Part shown: positions 8,627-21,210 of the stretch, piece after piece
Layout of the letters: each line of letters begins with the position of its first letter
Position numbering within the stretch: position 1 is the first letter of the stretch
NCBI GenBank assembly: GCA_025408425.1
Contig: JANXYX010000043.1
Span: forward strand, 151,500 to 215,499
Source: Granulicella sp.
GTDB lineage: Bacteria; Acidobacteriota; Terriglobia; Terriglobales; Acidobacteriaceae
Direction of reading: 5' to 3'
Length of the DNA: 64,000 nucleotides
Made by a program: the position numbers and the translations under genes
Notes under the pieces: generated by a model
Told to the model about the DNA's origin: nothing
Seen by the model: the letters and a program-made list of their open reading frames with translations, nothing else
Databases searched by the model: none

Positions 8627-10414
8627 CTACTTCTTCGATATGGCCTCATCCGCATAGAACTCTGAAATGTCATTGGCGTACTTCGTCTCCACCACCCGTC
8701 GCTTCAGCTTCATGCTGGGAGTCAACGTGCCATCCTCCACCGACCACTCGTCCGGCACCACTCGCAGACGCTTGATGTCTTCATAGTGCGCCAGCGTCCC
8801 ATTCACCTTATCCACAATCGCTTGGTAAGCCTGCACAACCCTCGCATCGGACACCAGCGCCGCACGGTCTCCTGTCGCAATCCCCTGCCCCTTAGCCCAA
8901 CCCTCCAGCGCAGCAAAATTAGGCGAAATCAGAACACATGCAAACTTGTGTTTGTCCCCCACCACCGCAGCATTCCCTACCAGCACGTTCGACTTCAACT
9001 TGTTCTCAATCGGTTGTGGAGCAATCAGTTTGCCACCACTTGTCTTCAGCAGTTCCTTCTTCCGGTCAGTAATAGAAATAAATCCATCGGCATCTACATT
9101 CCCGATGTCGCCCGTCTTAAACCAGCCGTCCTCGGTAAACACCTCCGCGGTCTCTTTCTCCTTCTTCCAATAACCCACGAACACAGAAGGACCGCGCACC
9201 TCCAGTTCACCATCTTCGGCAAATCTGACCTCTACGTTTGGCAGTTTCTGCCCCACCGTGCCGATACGGTGCGCGCTTGGATAGTTCAGCGATATCACCG
9301 GCGACGTCTCAGTCAGCCCGTACCCTTCAAAGATCCGAATCCCCGCATCGGCAAACCATCCAGCCGTATCCATCCCCAACGGAGCCCCACCCGATACAAA
9401 TACGTTCACCCGTCCGCCAAACGCCTCCCGAATCTTGCTAAACACCAGTTTTTCGGCCAGCTTCCAACTCAATCCACCCGGAGCCTTACCCCCCAGCGTC
9501 TCAGCCCGGTGCGCCTTGCCCGTCGCAATCGCCCACTTCAAAATCCTCGACTTCACAGGCGACGCCGCAGACTTCCCTTCCACAGCTTGCCGGATCTTCT
9601 CGTAAACCCGTGGCACCGCTACAAAAATTGTTGGACGGATCTTTTTCATCGCCGCAGCCAGTTGGTCAAACCTCGGGCAATACGCCAGCATCGCCCCATG
9701 ACACATCAACGCATAGTCCAGGTGTCGTGCCGTCACATGAGAAAGCGGAAGAAACGAGATACAGGTGTCTCTCTCATCAAAACCAAACGGATTTGTCGAG
9801 TAGCAGATGTTGCTGGCCAGATTCCCATGTGTCAGCATCACACCCTTCGACTCGCCCGTCGTCCCGGACGTATAGATAATCGTCGCCAGATCCGCTGGCT
9901 CCACAGCCCGCGCCATCGCATCGAAATCTCCATCTCGGGTCTGCATCACAACTGCTCCGGCCATCAGTGTCGTAAAGCTGACCGCACCAGGATGCTCTCC
10001 CACGTCCATCACCACCACATGCCCCAAATCCGGCAACTCCCCGGCATCAGCCAGCTTGTCCAACTGCTCCGGAGACGATAAAACCACCACCTTCGCGCCC
10101 GAGTCCCGCAACATATAGCCAACCTGCTCAGCTGTCAGCGTCGGATAGAGCGGCACATCCACGCATCCCATCGCCAGCGCCGCAAGATCGGTCACTGCCC
10201 ACTCCCACCGGTTCTCAGAGAGAATAGCGATCCGATCCCCCTTCGCCAGGCCCCACCCCCGAAATGCCTCTGCCAGCGAGCGGACCCGCCCATACAGTTC
10301 ATTCGAAGTAATCGGCTTCCACTCGCCATCCGCCTCCTGCCCCAGCAGTACCCCACGATCACCTCGTCCGGTCACCTTAACCAGAACGTCATTCACCGTC
10401 TTCAGATCCAGCAT
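8627..10414 (-). CDS. Long-chain fatty-acid--CoA ligase (AMP-binding, FadD/FAA type)
   Basis: Activates fatty acids to acyl-CoA through an acyl-adenylate. 595 residues, normal for long-chain acyl-CoA synthetases. The P-loop motif IIYTSGTTGESKGVMLTH lies near residue 180. VSGGAPLG and the L motif FEGYGLTETSP follow, then GWFKTGDIGNVDADGFISITDRKKE with the hinge and C-terminal subdomain. The insertion-containing C terminus (KTSGGKLIAPQPIENKLKS) is typical of bacterial FAA1-like enzymes. Its start is 25 bp after the tetR gene, so transcription and control by that regulator are likely. Confidence 0.92.
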   Translation of the reverse strand: MLDLKTVNDVLVKVTGRGDRGVLLGQEADGEWKPITSNELYGRVRSLAEAFRGWGLAKGDRIAILSENRWEWAVTDLAALAMGCVDVPLYPTLTAEQVGYMLRDSGAKVVVLSSPEQLDKLADAGELPDLGHVVVMDVGEHPGAVSFTTLMAGAVVMQTRDGDFDAMARAVEPADLATIIYTSGTTGESKGVMLTHGNLASNICYSTNPFGFDERDTCISFLPLSHVTARHLDYALMCHGAMLAYCPRFDQLAAAMKKIRPTIFVAVPRVYEKIRQAVEGKSAASPVKSRILKWAIATGKAHRAETLGGKAPGGLSWKLAEKLVFSKIREAFGGRVNVFVSGGAPLGMDTAGWFADAGIRIFEGYGLTETSPVISLNYPSAHRIGTVGQKLPNVEVRFAEDGELEVRGPSVFVGYWKKEKETAEVFTEDGWFKTGDIGNVDADGFISITDRKKELLKTSGGKLIAPQPIENKLKSNVLVGNAAVVGDKHKFACVLISPNFAALEGWAKGQGIATGDRAALVSDARVVQAYQAIVDKVNGTLAHYEDIKRLRVVPDEWSVEDGTLTPSMKLKRRVVETKYANDISEFYADEAISKK

Positions 10415-10439
10415 CGATTCCCCTTAACTTCTTCCACCA

Positions 10440-11078
10440 TTACCCGCGCCGGCTAATCCCATTCAGCAGCACGTCAATTACCTGCGCCGCAGTCGCCTTC
10501 GAATCATAAGCCCGCCCGGTAAACACTGCGGAACTAAGCAACTCGTCGATCGCCCCAAACATGCAATGCGCCACCACGCCATCTGACACATCCTCACGGA
10601 AGATTCCCTCCTTCTGCCCGCGCCGAATTACCTCACGAACCAGAGAGATGTACTTCACCAGATGATGATGCGAAAACTCTGCGATAAACTTCGCGCTCTG
10701 GCGCACCTCCGTCTGCATCAGGATCGCCATGTTTCGATTGACCGCGTGCGCCTCCAGGTGTACCTGCGCGATATATTCCAACTGCTCCTTCGGTCCATGC
10801 AGTGTCTCGAACTGCTCGTTCACCTGTCGGTGGAACCGGTCGAACATCGTATCGATCGCTGTCCGCAGTACATCGTCCTTACTCTTGAAGTACAGATAGA
10901 TCGTGCCGTCCGCCACCCCCGCCCTCGCAGCAATCGCACTCACCGGCGAGCTAAAGTACCCCCGCTCAGCGATCACCTCAACCGCCGCATCCAGAATGCG
11001 CTGATACTTCTCGGTCCCGGGGCCGGTCGCACCCCCGCTGGATGTCGCACCAGCCCTCTTCGCAAATTCCCGCGTCAT
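10440..11078 (-). CDS. TetR/AcrR family transcriptional regulator (probable fatty-acid regulator)
   Basis: About 212 residues from the ATG at 11078; a GTG at 11108 adds 10 residues. The N-terminal HTH domain reads KYQRILDAAVEVIAERGYF..AIAARAGVADGTIYLYFKSKDDVL, the standard TetR fold. The C-terminal ligand domain is of the TetR_C/FadR type (HRQVNEQFETLHG..). It is the first gene of a tetR-fadD unit, and a palindrome with TGAATG/CATTCA arms lies 83-126 bp upstream. This suggests an acyl-CoA-responsive repressor of fatty-acid activation, inferred from context. Confidence 0.88.
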   Translation of the reverse strand: MTREFAKRAGATSSGGATGPGTEKYQRILDAAVEVIAERGYFSSPVSAIAARAGVADGTIYLYFKSKDDVLRTAIDTMFDRFHRQVNEQFETLHGPKEQLEYIAQVHLEAHAVNRNMAILMQTEVRQSAKFIAEFSHHHLVKYISLVREVIRRGQKEGIFREDVSDGVVAHCMFGAIDELLSSAVFTGRAYDSKATAAQVIDVLLNGISRRG

Positions 11079-11161
11079 CTTATCTTTAGCTTTCAGATCG
11101 TGCCTCACCCAGAAACTTCCAGTCCCGCCACTCTAATGAAATCGCACGCCTTTGCCAACAA

Positions 11162-11204
11162 TGAGTGTTCATTCACCCATACAAAATGAATGTTTATACA
11201 TTCA
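11162..11204. promoter_or_regulatory. Probable TetR-family operator pair upstream of the tetR-fadD unit
   Basis: TGAATG-TTTATA-CATTCA (11187-11204) is a perfect inverted repeat with 6-bp arms. TGAGTG-TT-CATTCA (11162-11175) is a second, closer-spaced pair with one mismatch. Arms of this type are known operators of TetR-family fatty-acid regulators. Their position before the regulator suggests autoregulation. Confidence 0.6.
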
Positions 11205-11471
11205 GGCCTGCTGGTGTTTCATGACCATCTTGCAGCGAAACTGAAAATCAACCTCACGAGCCCGACTCCCTTTTCCGCATAGGAATAGCGGTCCTTGCAT
11301 TCTGTCCCTCGGCGAGAAGTCGGATCACAGACCGCAGTCACTTCGACTACGCCCTCTCATTCTCAATCACCCAAAATTCTGTCAAGCCCCTAAGCCACCT
11401 AACAACATAAGAATGAATAAGATAAAATTGCCGACTATTCCACTCAACTCGTATAATTAAGGACATACATG
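11205..11471. other. Intergenic stretch without a recognised gene
   Basis: AT-rich, low-complexity DNA between the tetR promoter region and the 3' element of gltB. No ORF with coding character, tRNA or strong hairpin was seen. Confidence 0.4.
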
Positions 11472-11708
11472 AACGACAAAAGCCCCGGTTCTCCGGGGCT
11501 TCGTCGTTATAGATAGATGATAGATATTGACAAACAGAGTCTAAGCAAAGGCTCTCATTTATTTATTCGGAATAGCAAGAACCGTAAATCCCTTGTTTCC
11601 TAATATTTACGAGTAAACCGTTTATTTGCAATGACTTAGCGAGGGTAAATTCGCTAAGTCATAACAAACAGACCACTTACCCTAGGGTCCCCCCCTAGGG
11701 GGTACCCC
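11472..11708 (-). repeat. 3' intergenic element, copy A, downstream of gltB, with terminator
   Basis: Read on the minus strand after the gltB stop: palindromic G/C runs GGGGTACCCCCTAGGGGG; a perfect 12-bp stem ATGACTTAGCGA/TCGCTAAGTCAT (11631-11642 with 11651-11662, 8-nt loop); AAATAAA; a 16-nt block TAAATATTAGGAAACA (11594-11609); and about 95 nt further a terminator AGCCCCGG-AGAA-CCGGGGCT followed by TTTT (11481-11500), flanked by a second pair of complementary arms, AACGAC/GTCGTT. Copy B at 24523-24710 has the same parts in the same order, and copy C at 6240-6370 is a diverged relative. Confidence 0.75.
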
Positions 11709-11722
11709 TCCATCCCAATTTA

Positions 11723-16258
<4,536 letters not shown>

Positions 16259-16338
16259 GATTCACTATATGTCGAACGAGGGACTACCCCGCCACGACCC
16301 TTCCTGCGGCTGTTCGCTTAGAAATCAGTAAGCCTCTA

Positions 16339-16407
16339 GTGTAAAAGGCAGACCGGCATTTGTTTCGCCTTGTGGATATTTATACACTATAATGTATATT
16401 TACACAC
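16339..16407. promoter_or_regulatory. Divergent gltB/argR promoter region with palindrome over a -10 box
   Basis: TATACA-CTATAA-TGTATA (16381-16398) is a perfect inverted repeat, and a consensus -10 TATAAT (16388-16393) for argR lies across its centre. The opposite strand offers TATAGT toward gltB. A further pair GTGTAAA (16339-16345) and TTTACAC (16399-16405) is inverted. This is where an ArgR operator would be expected, though the bases do not match the E. coli ARG box closely. Confidence 0.5.
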
Positions 16408-16473
16408 GCGGTTGCATCTGTAGTTTTGGTGCCGAAATTCTCGACTCGACACCTTTTATGGGTAAGCATCTAC

Positions 16474-16914
16474 ATGAAACAGCAACGTCATTCAGTAATC
16501 CGAGAACTACTCTCAAGAACGTCTGTTGCCAATCAGGATGAACTACGAAAAAAATTAGCAGGACGAGGTTTCCACGTAACACAAGCGACACTTTCAAGAG
16601 ATATACATGAGTTACGTCTCTCGAAAGGCCCGTCTGGATACGCTCTGCCGGGCAACGGTGACGGCGACGGAGATTCTCTGCCGGGAATTCGTGAGGTTCT
16701 AAAAAGCTTTGGACTTGAAGTACGCCAAGCTCAAAATCTCCTGGTGCTCATTACAACAACTGGAAGCGCTCAACCGGTTGCAGCCGGCATAGACTACGAA
16801 GATTGGCCGGAAGTGATCGGCACTATTGCCGGCGACGATACAGTTCTTATTATCTGCCCAAACGAAGAGCAGACACAACTACTGAGGGCTCGAATTGAAG
16901 AATACCTTAGCTAG
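16474..16914 (+). CDS. argR: Arginine repressor
   Basis: Arginine-dependent hexameric regulator of arginine synthesis. 146 residues from the ATG at 16474 (MKQQRHSVIRELLSRTS), a normal ArgR length; an upstream TTG at 16426 would add 16 non-conserved residues. The N-terminal winged helix includes QDELRKKLAGRGFHVTQATLSRDIHELRL, with the diagnostic SRD motif. The C-terminal domain has VLITTTGSAQPVAAGID and IIGTIAGDDTVLIIC (read here as VIGTIAGDDTVLIIC), containing the GDDT arginine-binding aspartates. First gene of the arg cluster; argC follows. Confidence 0.95.
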   Translation: MKQQRHSVIRELLSRTSVANQDELRKKLAGRGFHVTQATLSRDIHELRLSKGPSGYALPGNGDGDGDSLPGIREVLKSFGLEVRQAQNLLVLITTTGSAQPVAAGIDYEDWPEVIGTIAGDDTVLIICPNEEQTQLLRARIEEYLS

Positions 16915-16939
16915 CTTCGAAGAAACACAGCGCGACACA

Positions 16940-18034
16940 ATGAGGGCGGGAGCAGGCGATGCTAAGCCCACCGCACACGCCCCGCGTACTGCAGTGGCAG
17001 GTATCAGCGGTTTTGCAGGCGGAGAACTTGCGCGTTTGCTGCTCCGGCACCCAAAGCTTGACTCAACATCGCCGCAATTTTATAGCCGAGCGGGAGAAAC
17101 AGATGGCGGAAAACCTGGAGATCTGGCCGATCTCCACCCTCAACTTTCAGCGATTAGGCCTGAGTCGAGCAAGGTATTTCCATTCAATTGGGACCGCATC
17201 AGCGATGCGGGAATCGAATTGTTATACCTAGCAACGCCGCACGAACAATCTCGCGAATGGGTCTCTAATGCAATTGGACGCGGGATCAAGGTCATTGACC
17301 TTAGCGGAGCATGGAGACTGCAGTATCCTGTGAATCGCAACGTTTACCATTTCACTGATTCTGACCCGCAACTAGCTGCGAAAATGCAGGCAGAGGCCAT
17401 ATATGGCTGCCCGGAACTACACCGAGATGAAATCCGCACAGCCCGTCTCATAGCGAACCCAGGCTGCTACGCAACGTCCATTATCCTCGCGTTGGCGCCA
17501 CTCGTTCAATCTGGATTAGTGGATCTCGATTGCGGAATTGTCTGCGACGCAAAGTCGGGAGTGAGCGGAGCAGGCAAAGCAGCGACTAGTAAGACACACT
17601 TCATGTATGCAGCAGATAACCTATCGGCATATAGCGTCTTCGGTCATCGACATACCGGAGAGCTTCTAGAACAGCTTAATCTGACGTCAGATCAGATTCA
17701 GTTCACTCCACATCTGCTACCAATACCTCGTGGAATTCTTTCCACCATTTATCTTCGCTTCACGCGACCAGTACAGAGCATGGATGTGACAACTATTTTT
17801 CGCGAGTTTTATAAGTACAGTCCTATGGTTCGATTGAGGGATACGCCGAACCTGCCAAACATTCAGCATGTGGTACGAACCAATTTTTGTGATCTTGGAT
17901 TTGAGCTGAGTCGGGATGGGAAGAAGCTTGTTGTGGTTTCATGTCTCGACAATTTACTTAAAGGTGCAGCCGGCCAGGCAGTCCAAAACATGAACGTGAT
18001 GTACGGTTGGGAAGAGTCGGAGGGCTTGCTGTGA
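16940..18034 (+). CDS. argC: N-acetyl-gamma-glutamyl-phosphate reductase
   Basis: NADPH-dependent reduction of N-acetylglutamyl phosphate, the third step of arginine synthesis. 364 residues from the ATG at 16940; a TTG at 16895 would overlap argR by 20 nt. The nucleotide-binding loop GISGFAG is at 21-27. The catalytic cysteine is C176 in NPGCYATS. KSGVSGAGK and HRHTGEL lie in the substrate domain. The end (LDNLLKGAAGQAVQNMN) is the standard family C terminus. Its stop overlaps the argB start. Confidence 0.95.
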   Translation: MRAGAGDAKPTAHAPRTAVAGISGFAGGELARLLLRHPKLDSTSPQFYSRAGETDGGKPGDLADLHPQLSAIRPESSKVFPFNWDRISDAGIELLYLATPHEQSREWVSNAIGRGIKVIDLSGAWRLQYPVNRNVYHFTDSDPQLAAKMQAEAIYGCPELHRDEIRTARLIANPGCYATSIILALAPLVQSGLVDLDCGIVCDAKSGVSGAGKAATSKTHFMYAADNLSAYSVFGHRHTGELLEQLNLTSDQIQFTPHLLPIPRGILSTIYLRFTRPVQSMDVTTIFREFYKYSPMVRLRDTPNLPNIQHVVRTNFCDLGFELSRDGKKLVVVSCLDNLLKGAAGQAVQNMNVMYGWEESEGLL

Positions 18035-18813
18035 AATTTGTAGTCAAACTAGGCGGAGCGGCTCTCGAGGATAAAACTCTGCTGCGCAAATGTGCTAAAG
18101 CCATCGCCGAGCTTGCCGCGGATGGCAATCAGGTTGCTGTCGTTCACGGCGGTGGTGTTCAGCTCACGAAGACATTAGCGCAAATGGGCAAGAAGAGCGA
18201 GTTTATTTCTGGATTGCGCATCACTGATGCTGAAACTCGCGACGCAGCCCTGATGGTCCTTGCAGGACGAGTCAACAAATCATTGGTTGCCGAACTTGGG
18301 TCCCAGGGGCAAGCAGCTGTAGGGCTCTCCGGTGGTGACGGCCATGTTTTCCGTGCACGTAAGAAAAAAACTACCCCGGACCTAGGTTTTGTGGGTGAGA
18401 TCGCCGCCACAGATCCACGCTGGCTCGACGCAATTTGGACGATGGGAGCAGTTCCAGTAATCTCGTCCATCGCTTTGGGATTCGACGGAGAATACTACAA
18501 TATCAACGCCGACGAGATGGCTGCGGCTTGCGCCATTTGTACCAAAGCAGACACGCTTGTTTTTCTTACTGATGTCCCAGGCGTCAAGGGCGCAGACGGT
18601 AATGTAATGCGATGGCTCACTCTTTCACAGATACCATTGCTCGAGAAACAGCAGGTCGTTTCTGGAGGAATGTTGCCAAAGTTGAACGCCTGCCGCAGCG
18701 CGCTGCTACATGGTGTCAAACGAGTTAGGATCTTACCGGCGGAGGCAGCAGATTTATTACCTGACCTTTGCACAACACGGGTGAATGATGGAACGGAGGT
18801 AATGGTCGCATGA
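18031..18813 (+). CDS. argB: Acetylglutamate kinase
   Basis: Phosphorylates N-acetylglutamate, the second step of arginine synthesis. 260 residues from a GTG at 18031, which overlaps the argC stop in a GTGA arrangement that fixes the start and suggests translational coupling. It opens with KFVVKLGGAAL (phosphate-binding Lys-Gly-Gly) and has VVHGGGVQL, then YNINADEMAAACA and LTDVPGV in the ATP-binding half. The short length and lack of an N-terminal helix extension suggest the arginine-insensitive hexamer-lacking type, although that is not certain. Confidence 0.94.
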   Translation: MKFVVKLGGAALEDKTLLRKCAKAIAELAADGNQVAVVHGGGVQLTKTLAQMGKKSEFISGLRITDAETRDAALMVLAGRVNKSLVAELGSQGQAAVGLSGGDGHVFRARKKKTTPDLGFVGEIAATDPRWLDAIWTMGAVPVISSIALGFDGEYYNINADEMAAACAICTKADTLVFLTDVPGVKGADGNVMRWLTLSQIPLLEKQQVVSGGMLPKLNACRSALLHGVKRVRILPAEAADLLPDLCTTRVNDGTEVMVA

Positions 18814-20060
18814 CGCTAGCAACTATCCAGGCAGCAGAGAGCAAATTACTTCTCCAGACATACGCTCGGAATCCATATTTATTTGTAGGCGGTCACGATG
18901 TCTATCTGACAGATGAAAACGGCAATGACTATCTCGATCTATTGAGCGGGATCGGCGTGTCGGCGTTGGGGTATAGTCACACAGCAATTACTGCTGCTAT
19001 TCGCGATCAAAGTTCTCGCCTGCTCCACACATCAAACCTCTTCTATCACGAGGCTACTGTAGAGTTGGCCGTTCGGCTCACAGAGATAAGCGGCTTAGAT
19101 CGCGTGTTTTTTTGCAATAGTGGCACGGAGGCCTGGGAAGCCGCAATCAAACTTGCTCGTGCCCACGCAGGGCATCTGCGTGCTCAAGGCAAACAGATAG
19201 GAACACGCTTTCTGGCACTTGAACATAGCTTCCACGGACGTACCATGGGTTCCGTTGCGACTACCCACAAGCAGAAATACCGCGACCCTTTTGCGCCAGT
19301 TATGCCTGGCGTTGAATTTGTGCGGTTCAATGATGTCGCCGATCTTCGCGAAAAGTTCTCTAATGAGGTCTGCGGCATCTGTATTGAAGCTGTCCAAGGA
19401 GAAGGTGGAATCCATGAGGTTTCGCAGGAATTCTTTGCAACAGCCCGTGAGCTTTGCGACTCAACGGGCGCTTTGCTGATGGCTGATGAGATTCAAAGCG
19501 GTATGGGGCGCACTGGTCAGTGGTTTTCCTATCAGCATTATGCGATTCTTCCTGACGTCACAACTTTGGCGAAACCAATCGCCGGCGGCATTCCAATGGG
19601 GGCAATGCTATGCACTGACGAAGCATCCCTAGCCTTCACGCCGGGAATGCACGGAACCACTTTCGGAGGTGGGCCATTGGCTTGCGCAGTTGCAATCGCG
19701 GTGATAGACACAATTCGTCAGGATCATCTCCTGGCTCACGTACAGGAGGTTGGTGGATATTTCAAAGAGCAGTTGCTGACACTCGCAAAGCGACATGATT
19801 GCATCTCCGAGGTTCGAGGGATGGGTCTGATGCTAGGGATCGAGCTCCATTCGGCTGAACTGGCGGAGACCGCCGCTGCACAGATGATGCAACGACGCAT
19901 CATCATAAACAGGACGAGCGAAACAGTACTGCGATTTCTTCCTCCTTACATTTTGGAGCAAAAGCACGTTGATATTGCCATCGCGGCGCTCGATGAAATC
20001 CTGACACTTAGCACAGCATTCGCCGCCACTTCGTCGGCAGGAGAACACGCAAATGGGTAG
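18810..20060 (+). CDS. argD: Acetylornithine aminotransferase
   Basis: PLP-dependent class-III aminotransferase making N-acetylornithine. 416 residues; the ATG overlaps the argB stop (ATGA). NSGTEAWEAAIKLAR near residue 103 binds cofactor phosphate. LLMADEIQSGMGRTG holds the ring-binding Asp226. TLAKPIAGG holds the Schiff-base Lys255. The C-terminal GMGLMLGIEL is typical of the ArgD branch. The last 8 nt overlap argF. The same enzyme often serves as succinyldiaminopimelate aminotransferase in lysine synthesis. Confidence 0.94.
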   Translation: MTLATIQAAESKLLLQTYARNPYLFVGGHDVYLTDENGNDYLDLLSGIGVSALGYSHTAITAAIRDQSSRLLHTSNLFYHEATVELAVRLTEISGLDRVFFCNSGTEAWEAAIKLARAHAGHLRAQGKQIGTRFLALEHSFHGRTMGSVATTHKQKYRDPFAPVMPGVEFVRFNDVADLREKFSNEVCGICIEAVQGEGGIHEVSQEFFATARELCDSTGALLMADEIQSGMGRTGQWFSYQHYAILPDVTTLAKPIAGGIPMGAMLCTDEASLAFTPGMHGTTFGGGPLACAVAIAVIDTIRQDHLLAHVQEVGGYFKEQLLTLAKRHDCISEVRGMGLMLGIELHSAELAETAAAQMMQRRIIINRTSETVLRFLPPYILEQKHVDIAIAALDEILTLSTAFAATSSAGEHANG

Positions 20061-21165
20061 TAAAACAGTTGTCATTGGATCAAAGTCACCCAATGTTGGT
20101 GGAGAAGAATCCCCCTTGCCAAAGCCAGTCGTGACGCTTGGCATTCAGTCAGACACTGCATTCAGTGAAGCCAGCAAACGTCTCAATGGGCGTGACTTGT
20201 GCTCAATCGCCGACCTGACCGTGGAGGAAATGGCAGCAATCATGGAGCTAGCGCATGCCGTCAAAACTCATCCTGAAGACTTCCGCCATGCTCTCGATGC
20301 CAGGCAGATGGTGATGTTTTTTGAGAAAGCTTCTTTGCGTACTCGCGTGACGTTCGAAGCTGCAATCAACACGCTTGGCGGAAATGCCATCTTCGTGGAT
20401 CAGACCCAATCACCCCTTGGGGAGCGAGAATCACTTTCCGACATGGCTCGCAACCTGGAACGATGGATGGACATAATAGTACTTCGCACCTACTCCCACG
20501 AAACGATTACGGAGATGGCGGCTTGCTCCAAAGTACCGGTTATAAATGCGCTGTCTGATCTGGAGCATCCTTGTCAGGCAATTGCTGACTTCTTTACCCT
20601 TGAAGAACGTTTTGGATCGGCAGAAGGACTTCACTTCGCTTACGTAGGTGATGGAAATAATGTTTGTCATTCTTTGATGCTCACCGCTGCCCAACTTGGA
20701 GCGCACTGTACGATAGCGTCTCCTAATGGATTTGCTCCAAAACTAGAGATAATTCATAAGGCAATAGAGATCAGCGAATTGACTGGAGGCAGCATCACGT
20801 TCCAGCACGATCCTATCAAAGCTGTCACTGGAGCTGATGCAGTTTATACCGATGTTTGCACCAGCATGGGCTTCGAACACGAGGCTACCAAACGCGCTCC
20901 GATCTTCAAGCCATATCAGGTGAATGAAGCGCTAATGGCACATGCCCGGCCCGATGCTGTCTTTATGCATTGTCTCCCTGCGCATCGTAATGCCGAAGTG
21001 ACGGACGCCGTGTTGGACGGACCCCAATCGGTCGTCTTCGATCAGGCGGAGAACAGAATGCATGCACAGAAAGCCCTCCTGCTTATGCTTCTTGGCGGAG
21101 CGAAGCGCATATCTAACAGCCGCAGTCGCGGCATACAAGCCCGTAAACGTCCCGCGCTAGGCTAA
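20053..21165 (+). CDS. argF: Ornithine carbamoyltransferase with N-terminal extension
   Basis: Forms citrulline from ornithine and carbamoyl phosphate. 370 residues, about 45-50 longer than usual at the N terminus. The extension (MGSKTVVIGSKSPN...) has no recognised motif. Carbamoyl-phosphate residues are SLRTR at 94-98 (Leu in place of the common Thr) and HPCQA at 172-176. The ornithine loop DVCTSMG is at 267-273 and HCLPA at 306-310. The SMG loop favours ornithine rather than acetylornithine. The ATG overlaps the argD stop by 8 nt, supporting this long start; an internal GTG near 20131 is an alternative. Confidence 0.93.
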   Translation: MGSKTVVIGSKSPNVGGEESPLPKPVVTLGIQSDTAFSEASKRLNGRDLCSIADLTVEEMAAIMELAHAVKTHPEDFRHALDARQMVMFFEKASLRTRVTFEAAINTLGGNAIFVDQTQSPLGERESLSDMARNLERWMDIIVLRTYSHETITEMAACSKVPVINALSDLEHPCQAIADFFTLEERFGSAEGLHFAYVGDGNNVCHSLMLTAAQLGAHCTIASPNGFAPKLEIIHKAIEISELTGGSITFQHDPIKAVTGADAVYTDVCTSMGFEHEATKRAPIFKPYQVNEALMAHARPDAVFMHCLPAHRNAEVTDAVLDGPQSVVFDQAENRMHAQKALLLMLLGGAKRISNSRSRGIQARKRPALG

Positions 21166-21210
21166 TAGCGCCGAAATCATCATCAGTATCTATGAAGATA
21201 GGAATAGCCC

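Noticed and set aside
8786..10081. Plus-strand open frame (431 codons) across fadD
   Set aside because: Shadow of the AMP-binding gene; Arg/His-rich and motif-free.
11681..11708. G/C-run palindrome as a recombination or attachment site
   Set aside because: No integrase is nearby and no target duplication is visible; its recurrence next to gene stops fits the 3' element better.
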